DNA of 64,000 bases from Prevotella sp. UBA5387 (GTDB lineage: Bacteria; Bacteroidota; Bacteroidia; Bacteroidales; Bacteroidaceae): contig DHOP01000009.1 of assembly GCA_002407775.1 (NCBI GenBank), positions 32,445 to 96,444 on the forward strand, written 5' to 3'. Below are positions 52,217-60,659 of this stretch, piece by piece. The notes beneath the pieces are model-generated. The model made no database searches, had not been told where the DNA came from, and was given only the letters and a program-made list of their open reading frames with translations. How positions within the stretch are numbered: the first letter of the stretch is position 1; the number at the start of each line of letters is the position of its first letter. A program made the position numbers and the translations under genes.

Positions 52217-53029
52217 ATGATCTTTGTCAGAGATAAAGGACGAATGTGCAATAACATGCTGCAATACGGGCATGTGTATGCTTGGGCAAGGGAGCACCAT
52301 CGAGCTTCTGTGTCCATGCGCTTTGCCTACAAGTATCCTTATTTTCATATTTCCGACACCAAATACCATAACTTCTTCTTTTACCTTCTTGGGAAATATG
52401 GTGCTAAGTTGAGGTTCTTAAACACCGTGAGCATTGATGACAATTACTGGTCCAAGGATGAAGTAGAGCAGCAAATAGAGCAGCATAGGCATATCCTTGT
52501 AGAGGGATGGTATGTGAGATTCTATGACTTGTTCTTAAAATACAAAACCGAAATATGCCAACTTTTTACCTTTAAGCCCGAAATTGAGGATAATGTTGCG
52601 ACATCGTTTCAACAAGACAATGCCGACATTAGGTTAGGTGTGCATATCCGCAGAGGCGATTACAAAAAGTGGTATGATGGGAAATATTATTATTCCGACG
52701 AACAAATGATTCGTCTGATCAAGCAATTTGGGGCATTACAGAATAATAAGAGCGTGAGCATTTGGATTTGCGGCAATGATGCCAATATTGACAAAGCTGC
52801 CTACGAAAATGTTTTTGGTGAAGCCAAGGTGCATTTCCCTTGTGGCAATTCAGCCGAGGACCTCTGTCTGCTATCACATTGTGACTTTATCATGGGGGCT
52901 CCCAGTACATTCTCCTTAGTGGCGTCGATGTACCACGACACACCTCTTTACTGGATCTTAGACCCCAACTCTGAAGTTACACCTCAGAGTTTTAGTCATT
53001 TCGATTACCTTTTTAGACATATCTTATAA
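52217..53029 (+). CDS. GT11-like (alpha-1,2-fucosyltransferase-type) glycosyltransferase
   Basis: A 270-residue protein. GRMCNNMLQYGHVYAWA at the N-terminus corresponds to the GT11 G-x2-N-Q-M-x-Q-Y motif, and LGVHIRRGDYKKW is the donor-binding HxRRxD motif. The late FIMGAPSTFSLVASMY is the family's third block. GT11 enzymes move fucose from GDP-fucose in an alpha-1,2 link to surface glycans; the exact reaction is not proven. Probably co-transcribed with the LpxL-like gene. Confidence 0.85.
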   Translation: MIFVRDKGRMCNNMLQYGHVYAWAREHHRASVSMRFAYKYPYFHISDTKYHNFFFYLLGKYGAKLRFLNTVSIDDNYWSKDEVEQQIEQHRHILVEGWYVRFYDLFLKYKTEICQLFTFKPEIEDNVATSFQQDNADIRLGVHIRRGDYKKWYDGKYYYSDEQMIRLIKQFGALQNNKSVSIWICGNDANIDKAAYENVFGEAKVHFPCGNSAEDLCLLSHCDFIMGAPSTFSLVASMYHDTPLYWILDPNSEVTPQSFSHFDYLFRHIL

Positions 53030-53049
53030 CGGACAGAGCTGTAAAAAGC

Positions 53050-53814
53050 TTATTTATATTTTCTCTTTTCGATGATTTTTGCAACCAAAAGAAATTGATA
53101 AAAACCATCAATTACACTTGATACGAAGCCCGGAAATCCCGAGGCGTAACCTCTATCCATAATGTAAGCCTTAAAGAATCTCCATACTGGACGCCACAAC
53201 AGGGCTCCTATTCCATAGTGCTTATCAGCCTTCTTGCTTACTTCTCCATCAGTATAGCGGTTCGTCTTCTCTATTCTTTCATAGAGATAGTTCTCATCCA
53301 GATGGATCAATACAGCCATATTGTTGTCCTTTAGCTTTTGGACGTTCCCATTTACAATTGGAAACGTATGAACATAGGGCGGCCATATCGTGCCCTCTCT
53401 TATAAGAAAACGTAATTGGTAATCGCTAAGCCGCCCCCGATTCAGAACATTCATGACACGATTTCGGCGTGGTATGTATAATCCATGTGGACAATTTGGC
53501 TGCTGAATGATTGCGTACAAATAATCGTGCAGCTCAGAAGTGACCAATTCATCGGCATCCACAACAAGCACCCATTTGCTTTTAGCGCTTTGAATGGCAA
53601 ATGTTCGGGCTGGTTCGGCGCTCACATGATGCTCCTTCGGGAATGTCACTACGCGACAGCCATGCCTCTCCGCAATGGCCACGGTGTCATCGGTGCTCTC
53701 CATATCGCACACAAGAACCTCATCAAAGTCGGCCACGGACTCCAACACTTCATCCAAATGTTTTGATGCATTGTAAGTGTTGATAACGACTGATATTTGA
53801 TTATTTGCATTCAT
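53050..53814 (-). CDS. GT2 glycosyltransferase, WaaE/KdtX-like (LPS core type)
   Basis: A 254-residue GT-A enzyme. ISVVINTYNASKHLDEVLESV, VCDMESTDDT and VVDADELV (DxD) mark the WaaE-type branch that works on LPS inner core. The ATG at 53814 is used; the TTG nine bases upstream lies in the promoter box. The C-terminal helix-rich part contains the aromatic RPVWRFFKAY. Converges with the GT11-like gene with a 20-base gap. Confidence 0.9.
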   Translation of the reverse strand: MNANNQISVVINTYNASKHLDEVLESVADFDEVLVCDMESTDDTVAIAERHGCRVVTFPKEHHVSAEPARTFAIQSAKSKWVLVVDADELVTSELHDYLYAIIQQPNCPHGLYIPRRNRVMNVLNRGRLSDYQLRFLIREGTIWPPYVHTFPIVNGNVQKLKDNNMAVLIHLDENYLYERIEKTNRYTDGEVSKKADKHYGIGALLWRPVWRFFKAYIMDRGYASGFPGFVSSVIDGFYQFLLVAKIIEKRKYK

Positions 53815-53820
53815 ATTTGA

Positions 53821-53828
53821 CAAAAGTA
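53821..53828 (-). promoter_or_regulatory. promoter -7 box nearly touching the GT2 start codon
   Basis: The minus strand reads TACTTTTG and ends only 6 bases before the ATG, which predicts a leaderless or almost leaderless mRNA. Confidence 0.5.
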
Positions 53829-53902
53829 TGAAGAAAAGATGAGAATTGGATAAATCGATAAAGATAATTAGTCATTCCTTAGCCTTAGCTTTTTCTTCAA
53901 AA

Positions 53903-55897
53903 TCAGAACTTCCACCTCACCTGCAACTCAAGGTCAGTCATCCCCTTGCTTGATATTTCCTGCAATCCACTACTTATCGACGATCGGTCAAAGTAGTGCG
54001 TTATTCCGAGTTTGGCAATTACCATGAGACGCTTACCCAAGTCTGCCCGTGCGTTCATTGAACAACGGATACCATTCCCATAAAAAGATGGAAACGAAAA
54101 GTTGTATAGTACACTTGGCTCATAAATATATACTCGAGAATTGTAATCATCCGTATCAAAGTAACCCACAGCTGCTTGTAGTCTCAACAATCCTATGCGA
54201 TAACTCGCAAATTGGCTCACCATAAAGCCAAAACTATTTGTCGTAAAACTAGTAAAGCTCAAATCGGCTTGCGTGCGTGTACTCCACACATCGCTATCAT
54301 AACCAACTGCTACCCTCCCCCGATGCTCATACTTGGTCAACAAAGCCGTCTTTTCTTCATTGTCGTAATCTCGCATTTTCAATCGATAACGCACAAGCAT
54401 GTTCAATCGCCCATGTTCATAGACTGCCTGCATGAAATTGTCCCAGCTTCGAGACGACGTTGCAGCTTGGTATTTCGGCCATGCAAAATAGGCCAAATCC
54501 GTGTAAAGCATCATCGACAACCCTCGAATGGGCACCCAGTTGGCACCCAAGTATAGTCCACTCTCATTGTTCACAGCTCCCCCTTCGGCAAAACTCTCAC
54601 CAAAGAGTGTGTGGTACTGATAAGTATAATAGCGTTGCAGCCCCATCAGCGAGAATCTGTCGGTAAACTGATAACTGATGCTGTTGAGCGTGGCAATAGC
54701 ACCACCATCGTCTATAGCCGTCTCTCCTGCAATATTTAGCCTATTGGATAGATAGCCATAGTCCATGCTAAGGTTCCAAAATCTGCTACCAGCAGGATAC
54801 CATCGACGATAACTCTGAGTCGTCTTTGGTATTAATTCGCGATTGAAAGAGGTCAAATAACCCGTCACCCCTATATGAAATCCGTTATGAAGATAGTTGA
54901 TGTTACCTCCCATCACTTGTTGTGACGTGTTGCATCGGCGATTCATTTCACTTGGTGTTCGGTGATAGCCGGTTTTTAGAATTGTAGCTACAGAAGTGGA
55001 ATCTTTGTTCAATGTTGCATCGATCTTGCGCCAGGAAACGAATGCTGTCGCATCCAAGCCCTCCATGACAGTAATCGTTGCAGCAGCTCCTTGTAAGTAG
55101 TTGGCCTCCGACCTACTACTATGAGCATACACATAATTACCAGACCTCCCAAGCATAGCAAGGGTATTGAGTTTTCCCAAGCCAAAGGAGGTATTCATAA
55201 CCAGTCCCATACCAAAACGCAGGCGATAGCGTCCCAGCACCAAAGTCTTCACTCTCCCCATGTCACGCAACAGAATATAGGCAGAGTAGAAGTCGTAGCC
55301 AGTGTTGTTTTGAAGGGCAAAGAAAGGCTCACCCGCATCTTGCGACGCTACTACCCCGACTTTTACCCGTTGCCCATAGCTGAAAGTATAGCGCAGCCAA
55401 TGCTTGTATGGATAACCTAGATAACCATTGACGTCACCTTTACGCTTGTAGAACGGTATCTTTACAGTACCCACCAACTCATTTTTTCCATAGTGCAAGA
55501 TATTACTCAACGAGGGTATTGTATCTCCACGTGCTTCTGACCCTAGGATAATAAACTGCTGGAGCATGTCAATATCGCGTGTTTCGAGAGAAGGGATCAG
55601 ACGTAGTTCGATGGGTGATTCAAAGCGACCGGCACGTTCACGATACTCCATGATGTCCATAATCTGCTGTTCCGAGAGGAAAGGCAAACGCTGCAAATCC
55701 TCTCGAGTGCATCGGTTCAAGTCTAGTTTATCACTTGCTACCTCGCTCAATTCATCATAAGTCTGCTCCCAATCGGCCGATTCCGCATCCTCCAACTGCC
55801 CCATTCGATTAAAATATTCCTCCCAAGACTGAACATCTTGTGCCGAAAGATGACAATTAGTGCTAAGCAAACAGAGAAGAATCAGTAGGTTTTTCAC
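53903..55897 (-). CDS. helix-hairpin-helix / outer-membrane beta-barrel fusion protein
   Basis: A 664-residue exported protein (signal peptide ends near LSAQ). Residues about 55-125 contain two ComEA-type helix-hairpin-helix repeats (LDLNRCTREDLQRLPFLS and a second with FESPIELRLIPSLE), usually DNA-binding. The rest, from about 135 on, is a run of amphipathic beta strands ending DLELQVRWKF, with an aromatic last residue as in outer-membrane barrels. Conserved in Bacteroidetes as far as I recall, but of unknown function. The -7 box at 55923-55930 is just upstream. Confidence 0.82.
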   Translation of the reverse strand: MKNLLILLCLLSTNCHLSAQDVQSWEEYFNRMGQLEDAESADWEQTYDELSEVASDKLDLNRCTREDLQRLPFLSEQQIMDIMEYRERAGRFESPIELRLIPSLETRDIDMLQQFIILGSEARGDTIPSLSNILHYGKNELVGTVKIPFYKRKGDVNGYLGYPYKHWLRYTFSYGQRVKVGVVASQDAGEPFFALQNNTGYDFYSAYILLRDMGRVKTLVLGRYRLRFGMGLVMNTSFGLGKLNTLAMLGRSGNYVYAHSSRSEANYLQGAAATITVMEGLDATAFVSWRKIDATLNKDSTSVATILKTGYHRTPSEMNRRCNTSQQVMGGNINYLHNGFHIGVTGYLTSFNRELIPKTTQSYRRWYPAGSRFWNLSMDYGYLSNRLNIAGETAIDDGGAIATLNSISYQFTDRFSLMGLQRYYTYQYHTLFGESFAEGGAVNNESGLYLGANWVPIRGLSMMLYTDLAYFAWPKYQAATSSRSWDNFMQAVYEHGRLNMLVRYRLKMRDYDNEEKTALLTKYEHRGRVAVGYDSDVWSTRTQADLSFTSFTTNSFGFMVSQFASYRIGLLRLQAAVGYFDTDDYNSRVYIYEPSVLYNFSFPSFYGNGIRCSMNARADLGKRLMVIAKLGITHYFDRSSISSGLQEISSKGMTDLELQVRWKF

Positions 55898-55922
55898 ATT
55901 GGCATTAGTTTGATATTTCGAA

Positions 55923-55930
55923 CAAAATTA
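55923..55930 (-). promoter_or_regulatory. promoter -7 box for the HhH/barrel gene
   Basis: The minus strand reads TAATTTTG, 25 bases ahead of the start; CTTG on the minus strand 20 bases further up may be the -33 element. Confidence 0.55.
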
Positions 55931-56074
55931 GGGCATTAACGCGATTTAAGCAAGTATTTTGTTGATTATTTTTGTATAGAAAGAAGGGAATGTCCGCTTG
56001 AAAGACTGTGGAAGAAGGGTATTACTTATACACAATATGATATATTTCGGTATTGGCAATTGGGGTTTCAGTTT

Positions 56075-56159
56075 GTAATTCAATTTGAATCACAGAGTAA
56101 TTCAATTTGAATGACGGAGTGAAACAAATTGATTCACGTCGTGAATCAAATTGAATCAT
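56075..56159. repeat. dispersed palindrome array, locus E (4 units)
   Basis: Units begin at 56075, 56097, 56119 and 56141, 22 bases apart. The first two have GTA instead of GTG on the left; the second ends GAC and the fourth CAT on the right. CAAWTTG is intact in all four. Spacers are AGA, GGA, GTC. Confidence 0.95.
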
Positions 56160-56262
56160 GAGCACATAAGACGTAATTGAAGTGGTCGGTTATATTCTTT
56201 AGTGGTCGAAAGCGTTGTTATGGCTTGACTTGCTGTGTTGTGGAGAGTGTCCTCCTCTAAAC

Positions 56263-56281
56263 TTTGCAACCAAGTTGCAAA
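56263..56281. promoter_or_regulatory. perfect inverted repeat, probable operator of the metal ATPase
   Basis: TTTGCAAC-CAA-GTTGCAAA is an 8-3-8 palindrome ending 10 bases before the -7 box of the ATPase gene, covering the expected -33 region. Position and symmetry suggest a dimeric repressor or metal sensor. Confidence 0.65.
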
Positions 56282-56291
56282 TGCATTTTCG

Positions 56292-56299
56292 TAACTTTG
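56292..56299 (+). promoter_or_regulatory. promoter -7 box for the metal ATPase
   Basis: TAACTTTG fits TAnnTTTG, 73 bases ahead of the ATG. The inverted repeat covers the -33 region. Confidence 0.55.
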
Positions 56300-56372
56300 C
56301 GCCTTGATAACGAGACCGACGTTCCACGACAATCTTGATAGGAACAGACGGTAAAGACGTTAAGACAATGCA

Positions 56373-58265
56373 ATGAATAAGAAACTATTGAGGATCATTA
56401 TAACTTCTGTTCTGCTGGTTGTGGCGTATCTACTGACAAAGACATTTGAGCTGCCTATGCTGGCTCAGCTCGCCATCTTTATGGTACCCTACCTGCTCAT
56501 CAGCTATGACGTATTGGCGGAAGCTGCTGAAGGCATCATGGAAGGCGATCCATTTGATGAAGATTTTCTCATGTCGGTAGCTACAATCGGTGCCCTGCTC
56601 ATTGGCTTCATGCCTGGGGCTGAGCCGCAGATGATAGAAGCTGTCTTTGTAATGCTGTTCTTTCAGGTGGGTGAACTATTTGAAGACTATGCCGAAGACC
56701 GCAGCCGTGAGTCAATAGCTGAACTGATGGACATTCGTCCAGATACGGCAACGGTAGAGCGAGATGGAGAGACAGTTGTTGCTAAACCAGACGAAGTAAA
56801 GGTGGGTGAGGTCATTGTAGTGCGGCCCGGGGAAAAGATTCCACTCGATGGTGTGGTCACCGAAGGCACATCAAGCCTCAACACGGTAGCCCTCACTGGC
56901 GAAAGCATGCCTCGGAGCGTGGGTGTCAGTGACGAGGTGGTTTCAGGATGTGTCAATCTTCAGGGCATGATTCGCATCAGAGTGAGCAAGAGCTATGGGG
57001 AGAGTACGGTGTCGAAGATTATCAATTTGGTGGAGAGCTCAGCAGAAAACAAGTCGCACAGCGAGACTTTCATCAGGCGATTTGCGCGTGTTTACACCCC
57101 TATCGTAGTCTTTTTGGCTATCGGTCTTGCATTCATTCCACCTTTGTTCTATTCCGATTACCTTACCGTCTTACCGATATGGGCTTATCGCGCATTGACC
57201 TTCCTAGTGGTAAGCTGTCCATGTGCCTTGGCCATATCAGTTCCATTGACGTTCTTCGCGGGCATTGGAGGAGCTTCTCGAAAGGGTATTCTCATCAAGG
57301 GTGGAAACTACATGGAAACACTGGCTAGAACCAAGACAGTGGTTTTTGACAAGACTGGCACTCTTACTCGTGGCGTGTTTGCCGTGGATGCTGTGCATCC
57401 TGAGAAACTGAGCGCCAACGAACTGTTGCATCTCGCTGCCCATGTGGAACGCTACTCCAACCACCCTATCGCTGCTGCACTGCGGCAGGCCTATCCCGAC
57501 GAGCACGACAACTGTACGATCTCTGACGTAGAGGAGGTTTCTGGACACGGAGTAAAGGCCATCGTGAATGGCAAGAATGTTTGCGTTGGCAATGAGAAGA
57601 TAATGGAAGAGGTGGGCATTGAAGTGCCGGTATGCGAGCTATGTAGTGGGCATACCGGTACCATTATCCATGTGGCGGTAGATGGTGTATATGCCGGCCA
57701 TGCGATGATATCTGACCAAATCAAACCCGATGCAGCGGAGGCAATCGTCTCATTGAGGAAAGAAGGTGTCGTGCGCACGGTGATGCTGAGTGGCGACCGA
57801 AAGGAAGTTGCCGAGGCGGTGGCACAGAGCCTCGGCATCGATGAGGTGCAAAGCGAACTCTTGCCCACAGACAAAGTGGAGCAAGTTCAGCGTCTTCTTA
57901 AAGAGAAATGGCCAAAAACAAGTCTTGCTTTTGTCGGCGACGGCATCAACGATGCCCCTGTATTGGCCCTCGCTGATGTAGGTATTGCCATGGGAGCGCT
58001 TGGCAGCGACGCAGCGATAGAGGCTGCCGATGTGGTGCTTATGGACGACAAGCCCTCAAAGATAGCCCTTGCCATGCGCATCGCTCGACGCACTTTGGGC
58101 ATTGCCTGGCAAAATGCCACGCTCGCCATCGTTATCAAGGTAGGAATCCTTGTGGTTGTGGCAGCTGGACTACTTGGATCTTGGGCCATGCCAGTAGCCG
58201 TCTTCGGAGATGTAGGCGTGATGATTTTAGCGGTGCTCAATGCCATGAGGGCACTCAAAACATAA
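56373..58265 (+). CDS. P1B-type metal-exporting ATPase (Zn/Cd type)
   Basis: A 630-residue ATPase. VSCPCALAIS gives the CPC metal-binding site, DKTGTL the phosphorylated Asp, NHPIAAAL the HP motif and GDGINDAP the hinge. In the last spans the Lys of LAIVIKVG and the Asp of VAVFGDVGVM are the pair expected in P1B-2 pumps (ZntA-type). There is no N-terminal HMA domain or Cys motif, so it is shorter than ZntA. A palindromic operator candidate precedes it. DUF554 follows 44 bases later from its own promoter box. Confidence 0.94.
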   Translation: MNKKLLRIIITSVLLVVAYLLTKTFELPMLAQLAIFMVPYLLISYDVLAEAAEGIMEGDPFDEDFLMSVATIGALLIGFMPGAEPQMIEAVFVMLFFQVGELFEDYAEDRSRESIAELMDIRPDTATVERDGETVVAKPDEVKVGEVIVVRPGEKIPLDGVVTEGTSSLNTVALTGESMPRSVGVSDEVVSGCVNLQGMIRIRVSKSYGESTVSKIINLVESSAENKSHSETFIRRFARVYTPIVVFLAIGLAFIPPLFYSDYLTVLPIWAYRALTFLVVSCPCALAISVPLTFFAGIGGASRKGILIKGGNYMETLARTKTVVFDKTGTLTRGVFAVDAVHPEKLSANELLHLAAHVERYSNHPIAAALRQAYPDEHDNCTISDVEEVSGHGVKAIVNGKNVCVGNEKIMEEVGIEVPVCELCSGHTGTIIHVAVDGVYAGHAMISDQIKPDAAEAIVSLRKEGVVRTVMLSGDRKEVAEAVAQSLGIDEVQSELLPTDKVEQVQRLLKEKWPKTSLAFVGDGINDAPVLALADVGIAMGALGSDAAIEAADVVLMDDKPSKIALAMRIARRTLGIAWQNATLAIVIKVGILVVVAAGLLGSWAMPVAVFGDVGVMILAVLNAMRALKT

Positions 58266-58296
58266 ACCGTTTGTGCGACAAATAAAAGAATTTTGC

Positions 58297-58304
58297 TAAC
58301 TTTG
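58297..58304 (+). promoter_or_regulatory. promoter -7 box nearly touching the DUF554 start codon
   Basis: TAACTTTG ends 5 bases before the ATG; TTTG at 58270-58273 is 23 bases upstream. A leaderless message is predicted. Confidence 0.5.
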
Positions 58305-58309
58305 TCAGC

Positions 58310-58999
58310 ATGATTGGAACTATCGTCAACACCTGCTGCATCATCGCTGGAACCATCGTTGGAACCTTATTGCATAGGGGAATCAAGGAGAAATACAAAA
58401 GAACGCTCTATGATGCATTGGGCGTAGCCAGCCTTGCCATTGGGCTCAATGCCACCATCTCACACTTTTCGCAGAGCGAATATCCTGTGCTTTTCATTGT
58501 ATCATTGGCTCTTGGTGGTGTTATAGGAACGAGATTGGATATCGATGGACGGTTTCGTCGTGCCGTCGAAAGACACTCTCGGGAAGGTCATGGAAAGAAT
58601 CTCGCACAAGGATTGTCCACGGCTATCCTGCTCTATTGCATCGGACCGTTGTCTATGCTGGGTCCTGTGATCAGTGCGCTTAAGGGTGACAATACTTTCC
58701 TTTATACCAATGCAACACTTGACCTCGTATCATCAACTGTCTTCGCATCAACTTACGGATTCGGGATGGTGCTCGCAGCGCCAGTGCTTTTCTGCTGGCA
58801 GGGTATGTTTTATGCCATCGCCAGCATTTCCAGTTCGGCTATTAGCAATGCACTCATGGCTGAGTTGCTTATCATTGGAGGTATGATGATCACGGCCTCT
58901 GGCCTGTCATTGCTCAACATCAAAGACTGCAAGACGCTCAATTGGCTACCAGCTCTTCTTGTACCGGTAGTATGGTTTCTGATTAAGAGCCTCGTTTAA
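58310..58999 (+). CDS. DUF554-family membrane protein
   Basis: A 229-residue protein with about seven hydrophobic segments and the family pattern: GTIVNTCCIIAGTIVGTLL at the start, ALGGVIGTRLDID, and YCIGPLSMLGP. DUF554 (YqgA-like) proteins are widespread putative transporters of unknown substrate. It follows the metal ATPase but has a separate -7 box. Confidence 0.9.
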   Translation: MIGTIVNTCCIIAGTIVGTLLHRGIKEKYKRTLYDALGVASLAIGLNATISHFSQSEYPVLFIVSLALGGVIGTRLDIDGRFRRAVERHSREGHGKNLAQGLSTAILLYCIGPLSMLGPVISALKGDNTFLYTNATLDLVSSTVFASTYGFGMVLAAPVLFCWQGMFYAIASISSSAISNALMAELLIIGGMMITASGLSLLNIKDCKTLNWLPALLVPVVWFLIKSLV

Positions 59000-59014
59000 G
59001 AGCAGCTTAAACGA
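58992..59014. terminator. hairpin at the DUF554 stop codon, possible terminator
   Basis: A 9-bp perfect stem (TCGTTTAAG against CTTAAACGA) with a 5-base loop overlaps the stop codon, between two converging genes. The following TTATTCT is only a weak T-run. Confidence 0.45.
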
Positions 59015-59077
59015 TTATTCTAAATTCAAGATAATATTCCTTGCTCCTTCATCAACTTGTGAAGGAACAAAGAACGC

Positions 59078-60625
59078 TTATATGCCACGTACCGCCCAGT
59101 CACTTCTGTCTAAGTTGCGATAGTTGATTGCCTCCGCGAGATGTTCGGAGAGAACATGCTCTGAGCCCGCAAGGTCTGCAATGGTACGCGCCACTTTTAG
59201 GATACGTGTGTAGGCGCGGGCACTAAGCGAAAGACGCTCCATGGCAACACGAAGCAGTTCAAGACCCTCTGCATCAGGTTCGGCAAAGCGATGAATCATT
59301 CGTTCGGTCATCTGTGCATTACAGTGTACTGCTTTCATTTCCTTAAAACGCTCAGTCTGGATAGCTCGAGCGGCAATGACACGCTCGCGAATTTGAGTAC
59401 TGGGTTCTCCAGGAGCGGCCTTACTGATATCCTTGAAGGGAAGTGCAGAAATCTCGCATTGAATGTCAATGCGGTCCATCAACGGACCTGAAATCTTGTT
59501 GAGATACTTCTGTATCTGCCCAGGTGTACACACGCAATGATGCGTGGGGTCACCGTAATAACCACATGGGCATGGATTCATACTGGCTACAAACATGAAG
59601 CTAGAAGGGTATGTAACCGTATATTTGGCACGACTGATAGTTATTCGTCGATCCTCCAAAGGTTGCCGAAGTACCTCAAGCGTATGCTTATTGAATTCGG
59701 GAAGCTCGTCACAAAATAGTACACCATTGTGAGCTAGGCTGATTTCACCTGGCATGGGATTTGTGCCGCCACCAACAAGCGCCACTTCAGAGATGGTGTG
59801 ATGGGGCGAACGGAATGGTCGTTGAGAGATAAGGGCTGAGCGTCGAGCTAATTGGCCGGCGACAGAGTGGATCTGCGTAGTTTCCAAGCTCTCTGCCAAA
59901 GTAAGTGGTGGAAGTATAGAAGGAAGGCGCTTAGCCATCATACTCTTGCCGCTTCCAGGGGGACCAACCATGATGATATTGTGCCCACCGGCAGCTGCTA
60001 CCTCCAAGGCGCGCTTCACATTCTCCTGCCCACGTACCTCAGCAAAATCGAGATCGATGTCATATTGCTGGTCATAGAACTCTTGACGGGTATCGATAAC
60101 TGTGGGCTCAAAAGCCTGTTTGCCGGTCAAGAAGTTGAGTACATCTGTGATATTATCCATGCCATAGACATCCAAATTATTGACTATGGCTGCCTCTCCG
60201 ACGTTAGCACGTGGCACAATGAGGCCTTTGTAATGCTCTGCCCTTGCCTTGATGGCCATTGGTAACACGCCTTTTGCTGGTTGCAAATGGCCATCGAGGC
60301 TCAGTTCTCCTACCATCATATAGCTGTCGAGAGACTGTGGATCAGTTTGTCCATCAGCAGCAAGCAAAGCTATTGCCAAAGGAAGGTCAAAGCTACTTCC
60401 CTCTTTCTTCAAGTCGGCAGGTGCCATGTTGACGGTTACATCGGCTTTTGGGAAGTGGAAACCATTATACTGCATAGCAGCAGCAATACGATCTCGGCCT
60501 TCGTGTACGGCCTCATCGCCAAGTCCCGTGAGGTGGTATAACACGCCACGCGTGATGCTTACCTCAATAGTCACGGTCGTTACTTCCAAGCCATTGACGG
60601 CTGCACTATAGGTCTTAACAAGCAT
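59078..60625 (-). CDS. comM: YifB/ComM-family Mg-chelatase-like AAA+ ATPase
   Basis: A 515-residue protein with an N-terminal Lon-protease-like domain lacking a protease site (MLVKTYSAAVNGLEV), Walker A GPPGSGKSM near residue 220, and the C-terminal Mg-chelatase domain (LSLSARAYTRILKVARTIADL). ComM is a helicase that extends heteroduplex during natural transformation in Gram-negative bacteria. The HhH/barrel protein elsewhere in the window may be of interest in the same light, but no competence locus is present. Confidence 0.94.
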   Translation of the reverse strand: MLVKTYSAAVNGLEVTTVTIEVSITRGVLYHLTGLGDEAVHEGRDRIAAAMQYNGFHFPKADVTVNMAPADLKKEGSSFDLPLAIALLAADGQTDPQSLDSYMMVGELSLDGHLQPAKGVLPMAIKARAEHYKGLIVPRANVGEAAIVNNLDVYGMDNITDVLNFLTGKQAFEPTVIDTRQEFYDQQYDIDLDFAEVRGQENVKRALEVAAAGGHNIIMVGPPGSGKSMMAKRLPSILPPLTLAESLETTQIHSVAGQLARRSALISQRPFRSPHHTISEVALVGGGTNPMPGEISLAHNGVLFCDELPEFNKHTLEVLRQPLEDRRITISRAKYTVTYPSSFMFVASMNPCPCGYYGDPTHHCVCTPGQIQKYLNKISGPLMDRIDIQCEISALPFKDISKAAPGEPSTQIRERVIAARAIQTERFKEMKAVHCNAQMTERMIHRFAEPDAEGLELLRVAMERLSLSARAYTRILKVARTIADLAGSEHVLSEHLAEAINYRNLDRSDWAVRGI

Positions 60626-60659
60626 TTTATGGTTTCAATTAAGATTAGTAGAAAGGTTA

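Larger units (their letters stand above)
55898..56372. other. divergent intergenic region with promoters, operator candidate and repeat array E
   Basis: 475 bases between the HhH/barrel gene (-) and the metal ATPase (+). Contents: a minus-strand -7 box, repeat array E, a 19-bp inverted repeat and a plus-strand -7 box. The 67-base leader before the ATPase has no evident structure. Confidence 0.8.

Noticed and set aside
4476..56159. Palindrome arrays as parS, matS or DnaA boxes
   Set aside because: The consensus does not match parS (TGTTTCACGTGAAACA type), matS or the DnaA box, and none of those occurs as four units at a 22-base step.
56373..58265. Copper ATPase (CopA)
   Set aside because: No N-terminal HMA domain and the last spans carry the Lys/Asp pair of Zn/Cd pumps instead of the CopA residues.
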